Positions 23,818-34,949 of a stretch of 64,000 nt of DNA are shown here, piece by piece. Where the stretch lies: the NCBI GenBank assembly GCA_029531795.1, contig JAPEIS010000003.1, positions 2,046,001-2,110,000 on the forward strand, given 5' to 3'. The DNA is from Sclerotinia nivalis (Eukaryota; Ascomycota; Leotiomycetes; Helotiales; Sclerotiniaceae). The notes below the pieces were generated by a model. That model ran no database searches and had not been told where the DNA came from. It worked only from the letters and a program-made list of their open reading frames with translations. Within the stretch, counting starts at the first letter, position 1; every line of letters starts with the position of its first letter. A program made the position numbers and the translations under genes.

Positions 23818-25772
23818 ATGCATGGTTTGGTAACTCTCATAGAAGTCGTCTGCCTCCTGGTATGTCCTAAGATGATTAAACACCCACTCAAAGCATGGAT
23901 ATCTGATGGAAACCTTTAGTTTTGCATCTACAGATTGTTTCGAATCCCCTACCTTCTGTTTTTTCACCCTCTGGCCAAATTCCCTGGTCCGACCATAGCA
24001 GCCTTTTCAAATGTATGGTATGCGTATCACTGGTAAGTCTAGTTCAATTCAAGAACTCTCCGTCAATTATCGCTCCGTCGAGAAATAAAACTTCAGTTTA
24101 ACCTTAAGAACAGGCTTTCAGGAAGATATCCATGGGCCATCGAGGATGCGCTACTTAAATATGGAGATGTTGTACGCATTGCTCCCAATGAGCTTGTATT
24201 CTTGACTCCCCAAGCTTTCCATGGTAAGAACATTCAAGAGCTCCACGGAGATACATTACTGACAGTAGTAGACATCTATCTACCCCAGAACAAGAAGCTC
24301 GAAGTATTTGAGAAAACGAATTTCCAGAACCGGGGAAAGGACCTGGGAGGTATAGTATTTGAGGAAGATCCAGTGAAACATCGCGAGACTGCGAGGAAAC
24401 TGTCTCTGGCCTTCAGCAATCAGTCTCTCCGTGCCATGGAACCTGTGATTCGCAAACACATGGACTATTTTGTTGAGCGGATGAAGGAACTGAGTGATAC
24501 TGATGAGGGCGTCGAGATCGTGCAATGGACCGATTGGTTAGCCATGGATTCATCGACAGATTTAACATGGAATGAGGAGGCGAATCAAATGAAAAATCGT
24601 AAGTTTGCGCAGATAACTTATCTTGCTACGTTCCAGGTTGTCATCAAGTCCATAAACTGACACCAATCTCATGATCCACAGAAAAAAGCTCAGTACATCT
24701 CGAAGCACTCCTAGCCTTCAACTCATTCGCTACCGTAATAATGGTCTACAAGCGTTTCCCCTTCCTCCACGCCCTCCAATACCTTTTCATCCCCGTAATG
24801 AAACTCCCCGTCTACATCGCAATGACAAAAGCAACCAGCGAAGCCATAATGCGACGGATGTCGCGCACGGGCAATACCCCGCACCTCGACTACTTCGATT
24901 CCATTCTCCCCGCCGGCACTCCAATTCCCAAGCCAGTCAGAACTTATGCATATAGGTACACTCACACATCAAATAATGTTTGCCAATTCCGGACCTATGT
25001 TAGATTGGTTCTACAGCGCTTTATTCTTTTTGCTCGAAGAGCCTGAATGCTGTGAAATTTTAGCGAAGGAAATCAGAAGCAGGTTTGAAAAATATGAGGA
25101 TATCTCGCCGGAAGCTTTAAATGAGCTGCCGTACCTACATGCTGTCCTTGAGGAATCACTACGAATGCTTCCACAAAATAATACGGGGTTACCTCGGCTC
25201 AGTCCTGGTGCTATGGTCGATGGACATTATGTACCAAAAGGAGTATTTGCCCCCATTTCTTGCAATTTATCTTCTTCCAATCCCACCCTCAATCAATCAA
25301 CACAAAATCCCCATTTATTCCCAGCCCCCAAAATCAAAATCAAAACCCAAATACTAATCCTCCTACTCCTCGCTAGACACACATCCAAACCAGCATTTTC
25401 ACCCTCTCCCGCAGTCCCCGCTATTTCCACAACCTCCAAAAATTCCGTCCCGAACGCTGGCTTCCATCTTCTCACCCTCTACACGACTCAAAATATGATA
25501 AAGATGCTCTAAGTTCACTTCATTTCTTCAGTCTAGGGCCTCGAGCATGTCTGGGAAGGGAAATGGCTTGGATGCAAGAAAAATTGTTTGTGGCTAAGGT
25601 AGTGTGGATGTTTGATTTGGTGAGGGTGGAGGAACACGCTGGACATAAGTGGAAGATGGCACAGACTGGGAAGAGAGATTTAAAGGGTTTGGAGATGTTG
25701 GAGAAAAGGTTGTTGCATTATGGATTTTTGGTAAAGCCAGAGATTAGGGCGAGATTTGTGGCGAGGAGGTAA
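23818..25772 (+). pseudogene. Cytochrome P450 monooxygenase with a single frame break
   Basis: A nearly complete microsomal P450 of the fungal secondary-metabolism type. Exons by eye: 23818..23859, 23920..24032, 24114..24233, 24272..24598, 24682..25242 and 25377..25772. All introns have GT..AG ends and restore conserved sequence: IYRLFRIPYLLFFHPLAKF, YHW/LSGRYPW, FH/DIYLPQNKK and YVPKG/THIQTSIF. An N-terminal membrane helix, the ExxR motif (EESLR), PERW and the haem loop FSLGPRACLGRE are intact. In exon 5 the frame changes at about 24936: upstream PIPKP and downstream SELMHIGTLTHQ are in frames that differ by one extra base. Either this is a very recent pseudogene or a sequencing or assembly indel. 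A truncated duplicate lies just upstream, and the PKS relic suggests its former pathway. Confidence 0.85.
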
Positions 25773-26026
25773 AAAGTGATAGTAAGAATGGAATTTGGAA
25801 AGATGGATCTTAGTAGCTTTGTGATGATGAATAAGGGGTATCTTACACAATGACTTTGATATGAATACCAAAATCACACATTCAAAACCCTATTAAAGTC
25901 AGACAAAACATAAAGTATACTCAGGCCACATATTCTCACACCATGACAACCAAAATGCAAAAAGAAAACCAGTCTGATTCACTGGACTCAATAAATCTGA
26001 TCAAAGCATGTGAACAATTTCTGGTC

Positions 26027-26049
26027 TAGATCTCTGAAAACCCTTTTTT
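26027..26049. repeat. Partial third copy of the hairpin-associated flank, followed by T8
   Basis: TAGATCTC at 26027 is preceded by ATGTGAACAATTTCTGG, which resembles the segment before TATATCTC in both hairpin copies. No matching hairpin was found at the expected upstream distance. A run of eight T at 26042..26049 follows shortly after. Confidence 0.35.
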
Positions 26050-26172
26050 TTTAGATACCTATTCCCATACCAATAACCAATATCAAAAACATAATTAAAA
26101 AATAACATAAAATTAAACTAAACCTCTTGTAACTTATCTCCAACACTAGTAGAACAAAATTCCAAAAATTCA

Positions 26173-26268
26173 TCTACTTCAGATTGTTCATCCAATCTAT
26201 ACATTAAGCCAAAGAGGCGAACAATCTGAAGTGGACAGTAGATGTAAACAAGTCCTGGTCTATATCTC
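26173..26268. repeat. Hairpin repeat copy 1 (29-nt loop, 17-bp stem)
   Basis: Arms 26173..26189 and 26219..26235 pair over 17 positions: 16 Watson-Crick pairs and one T/G that would be a U-G wobble in plus-sense RNA. They enclose a 29-nt loop containing CATTAAGCCA. TATATCTC begins at 26261, 43 nt after the end of the loop. The same layout recurs about 290 nt downstream with a different stem. It could be a structured RNA gene, an intermediate of a structured mobile repeat, or a transcribed small-RNA precursor. No known family is recognised. Confidence 0.6.
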
Positions 26269-26466
26269 AAAGGAACCTATTAAATAATTGGTAAATCAAA
26301 AATCCAATATCAATCTAGATGAAGAGATCTTTCTACCTACGTCCCCTAAGATTAATCCAAACATTGAAAATCCAGCAGAAAAAACAAAAAAAAAAACAAA
26401 AAATCCATCTCAAATATAATTCCTTATTCCAGGACATCAAAAGCCCAAAATTAAAAAAAAAGAGCA

Positions 26467-26561
26467 CAATCTCGTTTTGTTCATCTACTCTATCCATTAA
26501 GCCAGAAAGATGAGCAAAACGAGATTGGTGAGGGGATGTGAGAGCTTCTGGATTATATCTC
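26467..26561. repeat. Hairpin repeat copy 2 (29-nt loop, 16-bp stem)
   Basis: Arms 26467..26482 and 26512..26527 pair over 16 positions with one T/G pair. The loop is again 29 nt and shares CATTAAGCCA and most other positions with copy 1. TATATCTC begins at 26554, 43 nt after the loop, exactly as in copy 1. The stem sequence is largely different from copy 1 yet is still self-complementary, so the structure rather than the sequence appears to have been kept. Confidence 0.6.
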
Positions 26562-27504
26562 GGATAAACCTTCTCATTTGTATTCCTGATTGGGTTGATC
26601 TTCGAGTAACCAAAATGAAATCTATTGGAATATAGATTGGTAAGGTTTGTGAATTATTTTTGTGAAGGATAGTTATATGTATTCATTCTATTTCTTTATA
26701 TTGTATGCTAAGTCCTTTTTATGGAATCTTTATTTGATTCTGCAAGACTCTCAAGATTGTGCCAAGTCATCATTCTATACCAAATATGAAGACATTGAAG
26801 ATTCTGTGAAGATGCTCCTAGATAGAAGCAGAAAATTGGTTACTATACAAATGAGATTGTTGAATAAGGCCCTAGGATTATTGATAATTCCTTTATAGGA
26901 GTATGCTTCTTCCAGACATTTGTATTGCGTGCAAATTTTTGTGGTAGAAGAGTAACAAAAGACCTTCTCATATACCATCTATGCATATCTGGGGATATAG
27001 ATGACATCTCAACAGACACAATTCTGTGGGATGGTACCAGAACAGCAAAGGATCCAGGTAAAACAATGAAGCTAAACATTTACTCCAAAATGAGTTCAGG
27101 AATATGACTTCTTGATACAAATTCATACTCCTTTGAAGTAACAATATCAGAAGCTTGAAGAGTAAATCAGACAACTACAATCCAACTCGAATAAAGTCTT
27201 AATGTAGTCTATTCTCAATGAAAGACTGACCAACATTCCATGCTCAACATTTGTCTTCCATTTGAGGATAGGTAAATATCATATCAAGGGCTCGAGGCCA
27301 CCAGGCCATAGCCCGACTAAGCACAATCTTCAACATGACTGGCCATGATCATTAGATCTACTTTTACTATTGTCTCTGATTCTCTTTTCTTCCACAACTT
27401 CTTTGATTTCTTCCAAACACACTTTCGCAAAAATCCTCAAACTTTATACTCCATCAACAAATTGCAATTTTATCAACTAACTTCAAATTGCTTGCTTCAA
27501 TTCA

Positions 27505-27795
27505 ATGATGTCTCCTGAGCTTATTGACACACTGTATCTTATAGTGCGAATAGTATTCGTAAGTCTTCCCATTCTTTACTTTGAAATAGAGATCGACAAG
27601 AAGGAGGTTTCTTTCTTTTCACAATGCTGCGCTATCATTTGAACGACTCCCTAATGGTATCAAGCAATCGGTGAATCCTAACACAGGTCTTAGATCTTGA
27701 TATTTGTCACGGAGTACATGCCACCATTGACAGTACCGTTTATCGTAGGGGTATGGAAGTATTTTTTTCGAATTAGAATCCGAATCCAAATCTAA
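27505..27795 (+). CDS. Possible 51-residue membrane micropeptide
   Basis: Exons 27505..27558 and 27694..27795 join in phase 0 across a GTAAGT...TAG intron with CTAAC upstream of the acceptor. The predicted peptide is almost entirely hydrophobic (LYLIVRIVFILIFV and VPFIVGVWKYFF) and ends in a basic RIRIRIQI tail. There is no family match and no other support. It could be chance in an AT-rich region. Confidence 0.25.
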
Positions 27796-30700
27796 GGATG
27801 CGCGTTCGCACAGAACTTGTGAGTCTTGTTCATTTACATTACTAGTTTCGCTTGAAAGATCACGATGCTGATGACAGTTATTAGGTCACCTGTCTCCTGC
27901 GACCAGAAACCGCATCAAAAACTATGACAAATACCTTCAGTGGCATTTATGGCAACACCAAAGAGTCTCGAAAGCAGCAAGCCGCACGCCCGTTACACAA
28001 ATTGGTGGACCATATTATCATAAACAACCCATCACCTACATCATCGCAACAACATCACCTCTCCTTGGTAGCAAAAAAGACAGATCTGAGCCTTTCAACA
28101 CTATTTACTGGCTCATACGAATTTCATAGGTAAGTGACAGACTCTTGATGTTCGCTCGACCTCAGAAGCAAGAATACGAAACATGCTAATGCGATTTGTT
28201 GCAGATACAATAAACACGAGAGACCCCAGCCATATCACCTCCCTATGTCAGCTTGGCAAAGCGCTCAAGCTTCTCCTCTCGGCAGATACTTACAAATGAT
28301 GTTCAGTTACACTGCAAGACATGCTGTTGCCTGGCCGATCGAATGAACAATCAACAGCCGTATTTCCTCCCTAGGGTTTCTTTACCTGTATTACATCATT
28401 CATGCCAAATCCTACTACAAAAGCTAACAACTTATAGTCATATCAAACACTATGTACTACTAAGGACAATTGACCGAAATTTAAACATATTTGCTTGAGC
28501 ATGAATAGTACAAGCCCAATATTTTCCGCGGCCAAGCTAGCTTCAACGTGGTACACTCCACCAGTTGTGCATCCCAGAAAGTTGAATAGGAAGACCTCAG
28601 TGGCTCATTTTATGCCCCAAGCTGCTGGCCATCTTGGCCACCTTATCTGAACGAGAAATTGCTTCGTACTTGAGTTTCACCGATGACACACCGCGTCTCT
28701 TAAGCCTGAGAAGTCCAGCAGAGAACTCAAGGCTTTCTGGTCCATCTGTCCCTGTGTTGAAATCCGAAGCAGAGCATATACCGAGCTATGACTACTCTGG
28801 CCTTTTGGTATTCCGCTACTGCTGGATTATCTGGTTGAATGCTGCTGCCACTTATGATACTAAACTCCCATATGCTGGTCACAAACAGCAACAGCTATGC
28901 TATTTTGCCCAGAGGCCAAGTCAATAACTTTGCAGTACCCCATTCAATAAAAGCACTAGCTGTATTGCGGGTCATTTTAGCCAAGACACCAGTTAAAACA
29001 TCCCTCAGATTGATCACAGTACCGAAATTAGCCCAAAGAGTGACTCCAATTTGGATACTGGCAAAGAAACGTGTCTTCAAGAAAGATATAAAGATCGCAA
29101 GAGTTGAACGAAAGCAGCTGATCCTCCCAAAACAGCACTTACTGCTAAACCAGCCGCCTCCAAACGCACAGAGGGTGTTCACATGTCAACTATGACATTT
29201 TCATTCAAAGGCAGAGAACCTGCGTCAATATCTGGTACTACAATTGAAAGAGACTCCAAGCTTGTCAGCGAACATTAAAAAATGCGGGGCTATACGATGA
29301 TGACAGGAAGGATTATGACCTGCACCGAGACAAAAGATAGTCCTTCATATTACTCGATTCGAAAAAACAAAAACAAAAATAAAACACAGATCCCTTGGTC
29401 AACTTCAACATTCTAACCACAAGATGAACTATTTTTGTTGATATAATACACACACATGCTCTCAAGAATTCTGCAGCTTTCTGCAGCCAAATCCTCACTT
29501 GTGTACGAGATCCGTCCTTGGAGCACGAACGACAAATGCCAAGCTTCTTTGGAATCTTCTAATCAAGCGCCGCGCAACCCCAATAAAACCGAATCCAGCC
29601 ATGAAAAAAATCCAGGATATCCAACAGGCCAACAGCAAGTCCATGTCAACCAATTCAAGCTCTTCCCAACAACGAGAGCGGAGACGAATCCTACCAAGGC
29701 TTGGACCAAATGGCGAAGTTCAACGGAGCTTTGTCGCCACGATCAGGCTCACCTCGATATGGAGACAATAAGTTCTTCTGGACTTGACGTTTCCAAACCT
29801 CGGTACTGTTGGTGGTCCCATGACAAGAACTGCTTCTTCCATGAGTTGAAGTATGTTGGATACTCTATCCGGGCCAATCCGGTCCATCATCGGGTTCGGT
29901 TTCACGCTCTCACACGCCAACATGAGCAATAGCATTATAGCCAAGAGTGTACTCAGGAATAATTGCGGAAACTGCAGGATCCACCATCACAGGGATCCGG
30001 GCCAGACCCGCTGGCACCGGTACCAATGCCGGTGCTGCAAGTACAAGAGAGGAAATATGGGAATGAGAATGGGCCAGAATCCTACACACGAAATAGGAGA
30101 CCAAAATCAATCTCCGCGAATTACGCAACTCGTGTTCGGCGAATTTATGGGCGGCAAGCGTGGAGAGATGGCACAAGATGCACCAGAAGTCTCATCATAC
30201 ATGAAACCAGTGCAATTTTCCCGGTACGGGTATTGTGGGTGCAAGAGAAGGCTATATGGAATCCGTTTTTCCAGGTGTCAGGTGCCATTTATTTGCTTTC
30301 TTCTTTGCTTTCTCCCTCAAAGAGCCCTCCAGCAAATCGCAAACCCTCATCTCCTTCTTCTCCTCCACAACATCATACTCGAATGCGACTATATCACTTC
30401 TGCGCAGCTTTTCCTAGTATTTGTTCCTTGCGACAAATACCTCTTAAGAATTGCGCTTTGCCTGCTGGGCAATGTTAGCAACCCTACCAATTTCAGTCAT
30501 TCAGTCTGTGTCGATTTCATAAAAATTTATGGCAAGGCTCTTTAAGATCTTGACTGCGAAGGAAGTCAAGCGACTTTGACTATTTGAGTGGGGAGTTCCA
30601 AGCACTTGCAGAGACGACAGAAGAGCGGGAGAAGCGCGTCAAGCAGGTGCAACCACACGCCGCTTCGATCTTCTTTAACTCTGCGAGTGCTTGGAACTTC

Positions 30701-32059
30701 CCAACTTGGCAACTGTAGCATCCCTCCCTGAACCTCCTCCTATTTACAAGCAATTTTACGAATGAACAAATGAATAAATGAACTATTCGGATGATGGTGG
30801 AGAGCCAGATGATTTCTATAGAGATTATCAATCATTTCAACAAAAGAAACGCCCCGCCAGATCAAGTATTAGATACAGCTGTGGCTTAATTATAAATCTG
30901 GCACCTCGTGCAGAAGAACCCGCCGAGCCGCTCTTTCCAGCACATGGGCCATTCGTCTCACCATTTCTGGGTGCTCTGGTACTAGGACTTGAAAAGCACG
31001 AGATAAGCTCAAGTTGCAGGATTTCATCCTGTTTGGAAATTATAATTTCTCTGGCTTTCGCCTGGCATTTTGATAACACTTCTCGGCAATGTGATCAACA
31101 TGGTGGTACATGCTCCCGACAATGTGAGAACGGTGGTGATGAGAAACCTCCACTTCCATACCAAAGTTCATATTATGTGCTTTTATACGTGCCGCAAAAA
31201 GAGATATGGATGTATCCGTCTATCTGCTCCATGTTCTGCCATGACATTCCCGAATTCCATGAATCCTTCTCGCTGGATCCACAAATATCTCAAGGGCCAA
31301 ATTCTAGACTGTAGCTCTTATGGCCAAGTGCATTGGTACATATTTTCTTACTATTGGTGCCGATTTGTTTGCTGCCGGCTGTGGAACTGGTAAAGGCGAT
31401 GCTTCGACGAGTGATACCCTTATTTGGAAAGTCATGGGCGATTTTAGTTTTAAGATGGTGAGACACTTGCCCCACTCTAATGCACTGGCAGCTTCTTCCT
31501 TGTCAAAATCTTCAACATCTACTCGGCATACAATTGTCCTCCGCCATCTCAATGTTCGCTCATCCTAAGAGTTGGTCTGTTCCCTCCAGTATTTCGGACC
31601 TCATCTTATAACCTTCCAACACATTGGTAGGGGGAGATTCTCACCTCTACCCCTGGTTGCTCTATGTCATGTGTTGAATGGAGCGAGTGCTATATGTTGA
31701 TAGAGGTCCGGAAATCTTATTTGGTCCATCATTCTTACCAAAATAGTGACGCACAGTCTCTTGGTTGCACCTGCAGACAATTCGCCGCTCATCGCTGCCA
31801 CCTATACCATCGTACAAGATTTTGTTTCTTTGCTAAAATGCGTGTGAGTGAATCCGAGCCATAAAACAACCCTTCGGAACTAGCTGACCAAGATAGATCG
31901 AGTTTTTTAATAACGAGAAAATTGCGATTTATTGGGAATCATTATACATGGAAGCAAAAGCTGCCGCCGCAAATTTTGCGAAAACTCCCTCCATATATAT
32001 CATCAACGCCTCTTTAAACCCCATTTTTACGTGACTGTATCCACTAGCACTCCGAGAGA
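27796..32059. other. Gene-poor degenerate region
   Basis: No intact gene was found over more than 4 kb. Minus-strand frames at 28895..29182 and 29910..30176 contain hydrophobic stretches interrupted by stops and could be relics of a membrane protein that I cannot name. Plus-strand frames such as 29853..30545 and 30778..31314 have no recognisable domain. A long imperfect hairpin at 30590..30702 is listed separately. Confidence 0.4.
30590..30702. repeat. Long imperfect hairpin (24-bp outer arms)
   Basis: Outer arms 30590..30613 and 30679..30702 match over 24 positions, with two mismatches that would be wobble pairs in RNA of one sense. Inside them AGAAGA (30619) faces TCTTCT (30669), and GAAGCG (30631) faces CGCTTC (30661). 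The whole can fold as one imperfect stem of about 113 nt with a terminal loop of about 24 nt. It lies outside any gene. It could be a small-RNA precursor or the remains of an inverted repeat. Confidence 0.55.
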
Positions 32060-33134
32060 TCAGAAGAATCTCCACCAGATGAAGATAATCATGAAGAGTC
32101 CAAGGCCACCAATCGGTCCATATTGTTTCAACATCAGCTCCCAGTTGATTCTTACGGCTGCTTTGCGATATTTCTTGCTGTCTTCTCTCAGTCTGCTGCT
32201 AACCTCACCCATACGCTCCAGATTGTCTCCTCTGTAAAGCAAATCCTCGATGTTCTTGGTCATGACTTTAGTAACATCTCGAAGTTCATCATTGAGCTTG
32301 TCAAGGTTCTGAGTTGCTCGTGTATCGGAATATGTGGATTTCGTCCGCGAAATGAAAGTATCGAAGTCCATAAAGGCATATGGTCGTAAAGTTGGCGAGT
32401 GTACTTGAGTGGCTGGGTACGTGGTGTTGAATTCGGTGCAAAGATCTGAGAGATAGGTGAATGCAAGCTTCCGTGGATATGAGCGTTCGCAGATGCAGAG
32501 GAAAACGATGTCGTTGGCAATCATGTAACTATGATAACGTTAGAATGGTATGGGTGACATGTCCAAGCTTGAAAGCCAGTTGCTGATTGACTGTAGAAGA
32601 AAGATCAGGAGATAAGTCGGGCGCAGAAATTTGGCAACCCCCTGTTTGTATACCATTTTCACATTGCAGCAGAATTCCAGATCTGCACTTGCATATTGCT
32701 CCTTGCCATTCCCCTCTGTGAGCTCTGGTATACTTCTTGAAAGTCTCATAATTCTAACCCATGCTGCACCTACAGCAAGAGCTATAGAACCAACCAAGGA
32801 TACGATTCATCCAACCGGACTCAGGGATATTGTGTTTCTGGAACGTACTGCATAATATATGGACCACTATCGAGAGTGGCTTGTTCGGCGGAATTTCGAT
32901 TCATTTTTCGGAGAACCATCTTGACTTGCGACTTGATCTCTACCAGAGAAGTTTCAGTCTGGAAGGTACATAAGTCAGCTTCGCAACAATCAATGTTGGA
33001 ACAACTTGCGCACCTGCTCATCATCAACTGAGGCGCACAACATAAGGCCTATATGGCGAGATTAGCTGTAGTTCAGAGGGTGAAACAGAGACAATCATAC
33101 CATCCAGCCTGGCAATCTGTGTGGATCTAATCAT
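32060..33134 (-). CDS. SEC22: Sec22-type v-SNARE
   Basis: This longin R-SNARE acts in ER-Golgi vesicle fusion. Four exons close in frame: 33101..33134, 33014..33048, 32849..32958 and 32060..32528, giving 215 residues, the family length. The N-terminal longin domain starts MIRSTQIARLDGLMLCASVDDEQ-like across two introns, followed by the block IANDIVFLCICERSYPRKLA. The SNARE helix carries the zero-layer Arg (DLLYRGDNLERM), and the C-terminal anchor ends LGLFMIIFIWWRFF. No defects were seen. Confidence 0.95.
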
Positions 33135-33787
33135 CTTATCTTTTTGTATCTGAAGCTCCTCGTGGTATGTTTATCGAACTTATAGGGTATTATTTTATGA
33201 TATTAATTCATGTATGGCAGATCTCATGGAGGTATGGATTCAGTGTTGCGAATACCAGAGAGAAAGGAGTCTTCAGAAAACAAAATTGACAAATTTATTG
33301 CTAAGAGAGGTGGAAGTGTCCAAAAGGAATAGTTTACTGTCACTTCAAATGAATTCGAAAGCTGTTCCATTTGATTTCTAGTAAATCCATGTCAAGGATC
33401 CTGATCCGGATAAACTTAATCCGAACACCGACATGGCACATTAACCTTATGGTACAGGGCTACCAATGACGCACCAATTGAGAATAAGAACTCTAATAGA
33501 TATTTATGTTCTCAAAAGAACATTTTGGTGAGTTTCTATTTGCTTTCTTCAACTTTCAATTCACATCAAAACTTTTTCACATTGTAAATTCTTTTTTTCT
33601 TTCAAATCCACATTCTTTCCAGAAAAGAAACCCCTTCGTTTATGACCTTTGTGATCCTTGTTCTTGAAGAGAAGATTTTATTATATCATCTGCTGGACAC
33701 TTCTTCCTCTTCCTCTTCCTCTTCCCAAGTTCCCTTCACCCCGCCCTTCACCTCCACCCCAAGACCATTTTTCTTAGCCTGTCTCTG
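33135..33787. promoter_or_regulatory. Divergent promoter region SEC22 / LRGGG-protein gene
   Basis: This 653-nt gap separates two divergent starts. Near the plus-strand start it is strongly pyrimidine rich (TTCCTCTTCCTCTTCC near 33704..33724), typical of fungal core promoters and leaders. Confidence 0.4.
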
Positions 33788-34817
33788 ATGGCTGTGAATA
33801 GTGCACCCCTTGCTCCGGTGACGGCAGCTCCACCGAGCTCACCTGTTCTGGGGACCGCGGATTCCGGAATTAATCCCCAGACCGCGGCAGTAGCGATACC
33901 AATTCCGGTGTCAGAAGCTTCTTCGGCCGCTTACAACGAGGCGATTGGGGTGCTGGACCCAATCGCCCCATACCAGATGGCAGCACGACCAGTAAGTAAT
34001 TTTTGATTCATCTAATCACGTGTCAAAGATCTGGATCTTTAGCTGACATCTAATTTCAGGAGATGAACCTGGCTCCTACCAAGGAGAGGGACCAATTGCC
34101 TGTTGAGAAACCACTTAGCGCTCACTTTATGATTTCCTCCTGTTCGAATAGGGCATACGTCCCAACGCCATTTAACACCCCTCGCACGGCTACCGGACGA
34201 GAATCCCATCTTCCAGAAGCTTCTTCCACTAGAGGAGAAGAGAAGCCAACTATCAAGAAGGTGGCACCTCATCTCCGTGGTGGTGGCATAGCCGAGAAGG
34301 TCCACCTCCGTGGAGGAGGCCCAAAGAGGCGTCGTGGTGGTGCAGCTGGCGGTTCTCGCAAGAAGTCAAAGTCTGACAAATATGCGGATGTTGACCAATT
34401 ACTATCTGACTTCAAGTCACCCATCTTCAAAGAAGATGCAAATATCAAAGTAAGTGTTTTTTTTTTTGCTAGTTTCCAATTTTTACTAACATTTGCGAGG
34501 CGGTTCTTATTCATCCAATGGCAAAGCAAACTATGGTCGACCAAGGTGAACCATACCCTTTCGACCAGATGACTGCAAATGAAGTCGCAACTACAGTGGC
34601 AGAATTTAAGTCAGATGGGACCTACGGAAGATTCGATTTGGACTGGATGGCACAAGCTATAGAAGCATCACAAATTCGCGCATCCGGTGGTTACGATGCC
34701 TATTTAAACAGTCAATTCGCAGAGAACTGGGGTGAAGATGATGAGGAAGTCTCGGATGAGGAGATGAAAGACGTCGACGAAGAGGCAAAGCATGAGAAAG
34801 TAAAGAAGAAGGATTAG
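33788..34817 (+). CDS. Unrecognised nuclear-type protein with two LRGGG motifs
   Basis: Exons 33788..33991, 34060..34449 and 34527..34817 join in phase 0 to about 294 residues. The first intron is GTAAGT...CAG; the second is GTAAGT...AAG with CTAAC before it, a less usual acceptor. Residues 1-68 are Ala/Pro/Ser-rich. The middle has the tandem HLRGGGIAEKVHLRGGG followed by PKRRRGG and SRKKSKSDK, a strong bipartite nuclear-localisation-like cluster. The C-terminal third (YADVDQLLSDFKSPIF and AEFKSDGTYGRFDLDWM) looks folded and helical. The tail is acidic (EDDEEVSDEEMKDVDEE). Family unknown. LRGG resembles the mature C-terminus of ubiquitin, but there is no ubiquitin fold here. Confidence 0.7.
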
Positions 34818-34874
34818 ATCGATGATTATTATCTTCCCACGCGACGTGGAAGCTTTTCCAGTGCTTCGAATTTC

Positions 34875-34949
34875 GCCTGGTCATCATTCGCCTGGTCATC
34901 ATTCGCCTGGTCATCATTCGCCTGGTCATCATTCGCCTGGCCATCATTC
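34875..34949 (+). repeat. 15-bp minisatellite, five units
   Basis: Five head-to-tail copies of GCCTGGTCATCATTC, the last with one T-to-C change. They begin 58 nt after the stop codon of the LRGGG protein, probably in its 3' untranslated region. Confidence 0.9.

Larger units (their letters stand above)
25773..27504. other. AT-rich gene-free region holding structured repeats
   Basis: No protein-coding gene was recognised. The first 800 bases contain two strong hairpins and a partial third copy of their flank, listed separately. From 26640 onward there are only short frames without family resemblance. Confidence 0.5.

Noticed and set aside
24202..24660. An open frame beginning inside the P450 region with an ATG at 24202
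   Set aside because: It reads through two P450 introns; the spliced model restores conserved P450 sequence at both junctions.
24936..24955. A 20-nt intron that would repair the P450 frame
   Set aside because: Far shorter than any functional fungal intron; a one-base indel is the simpler reading.
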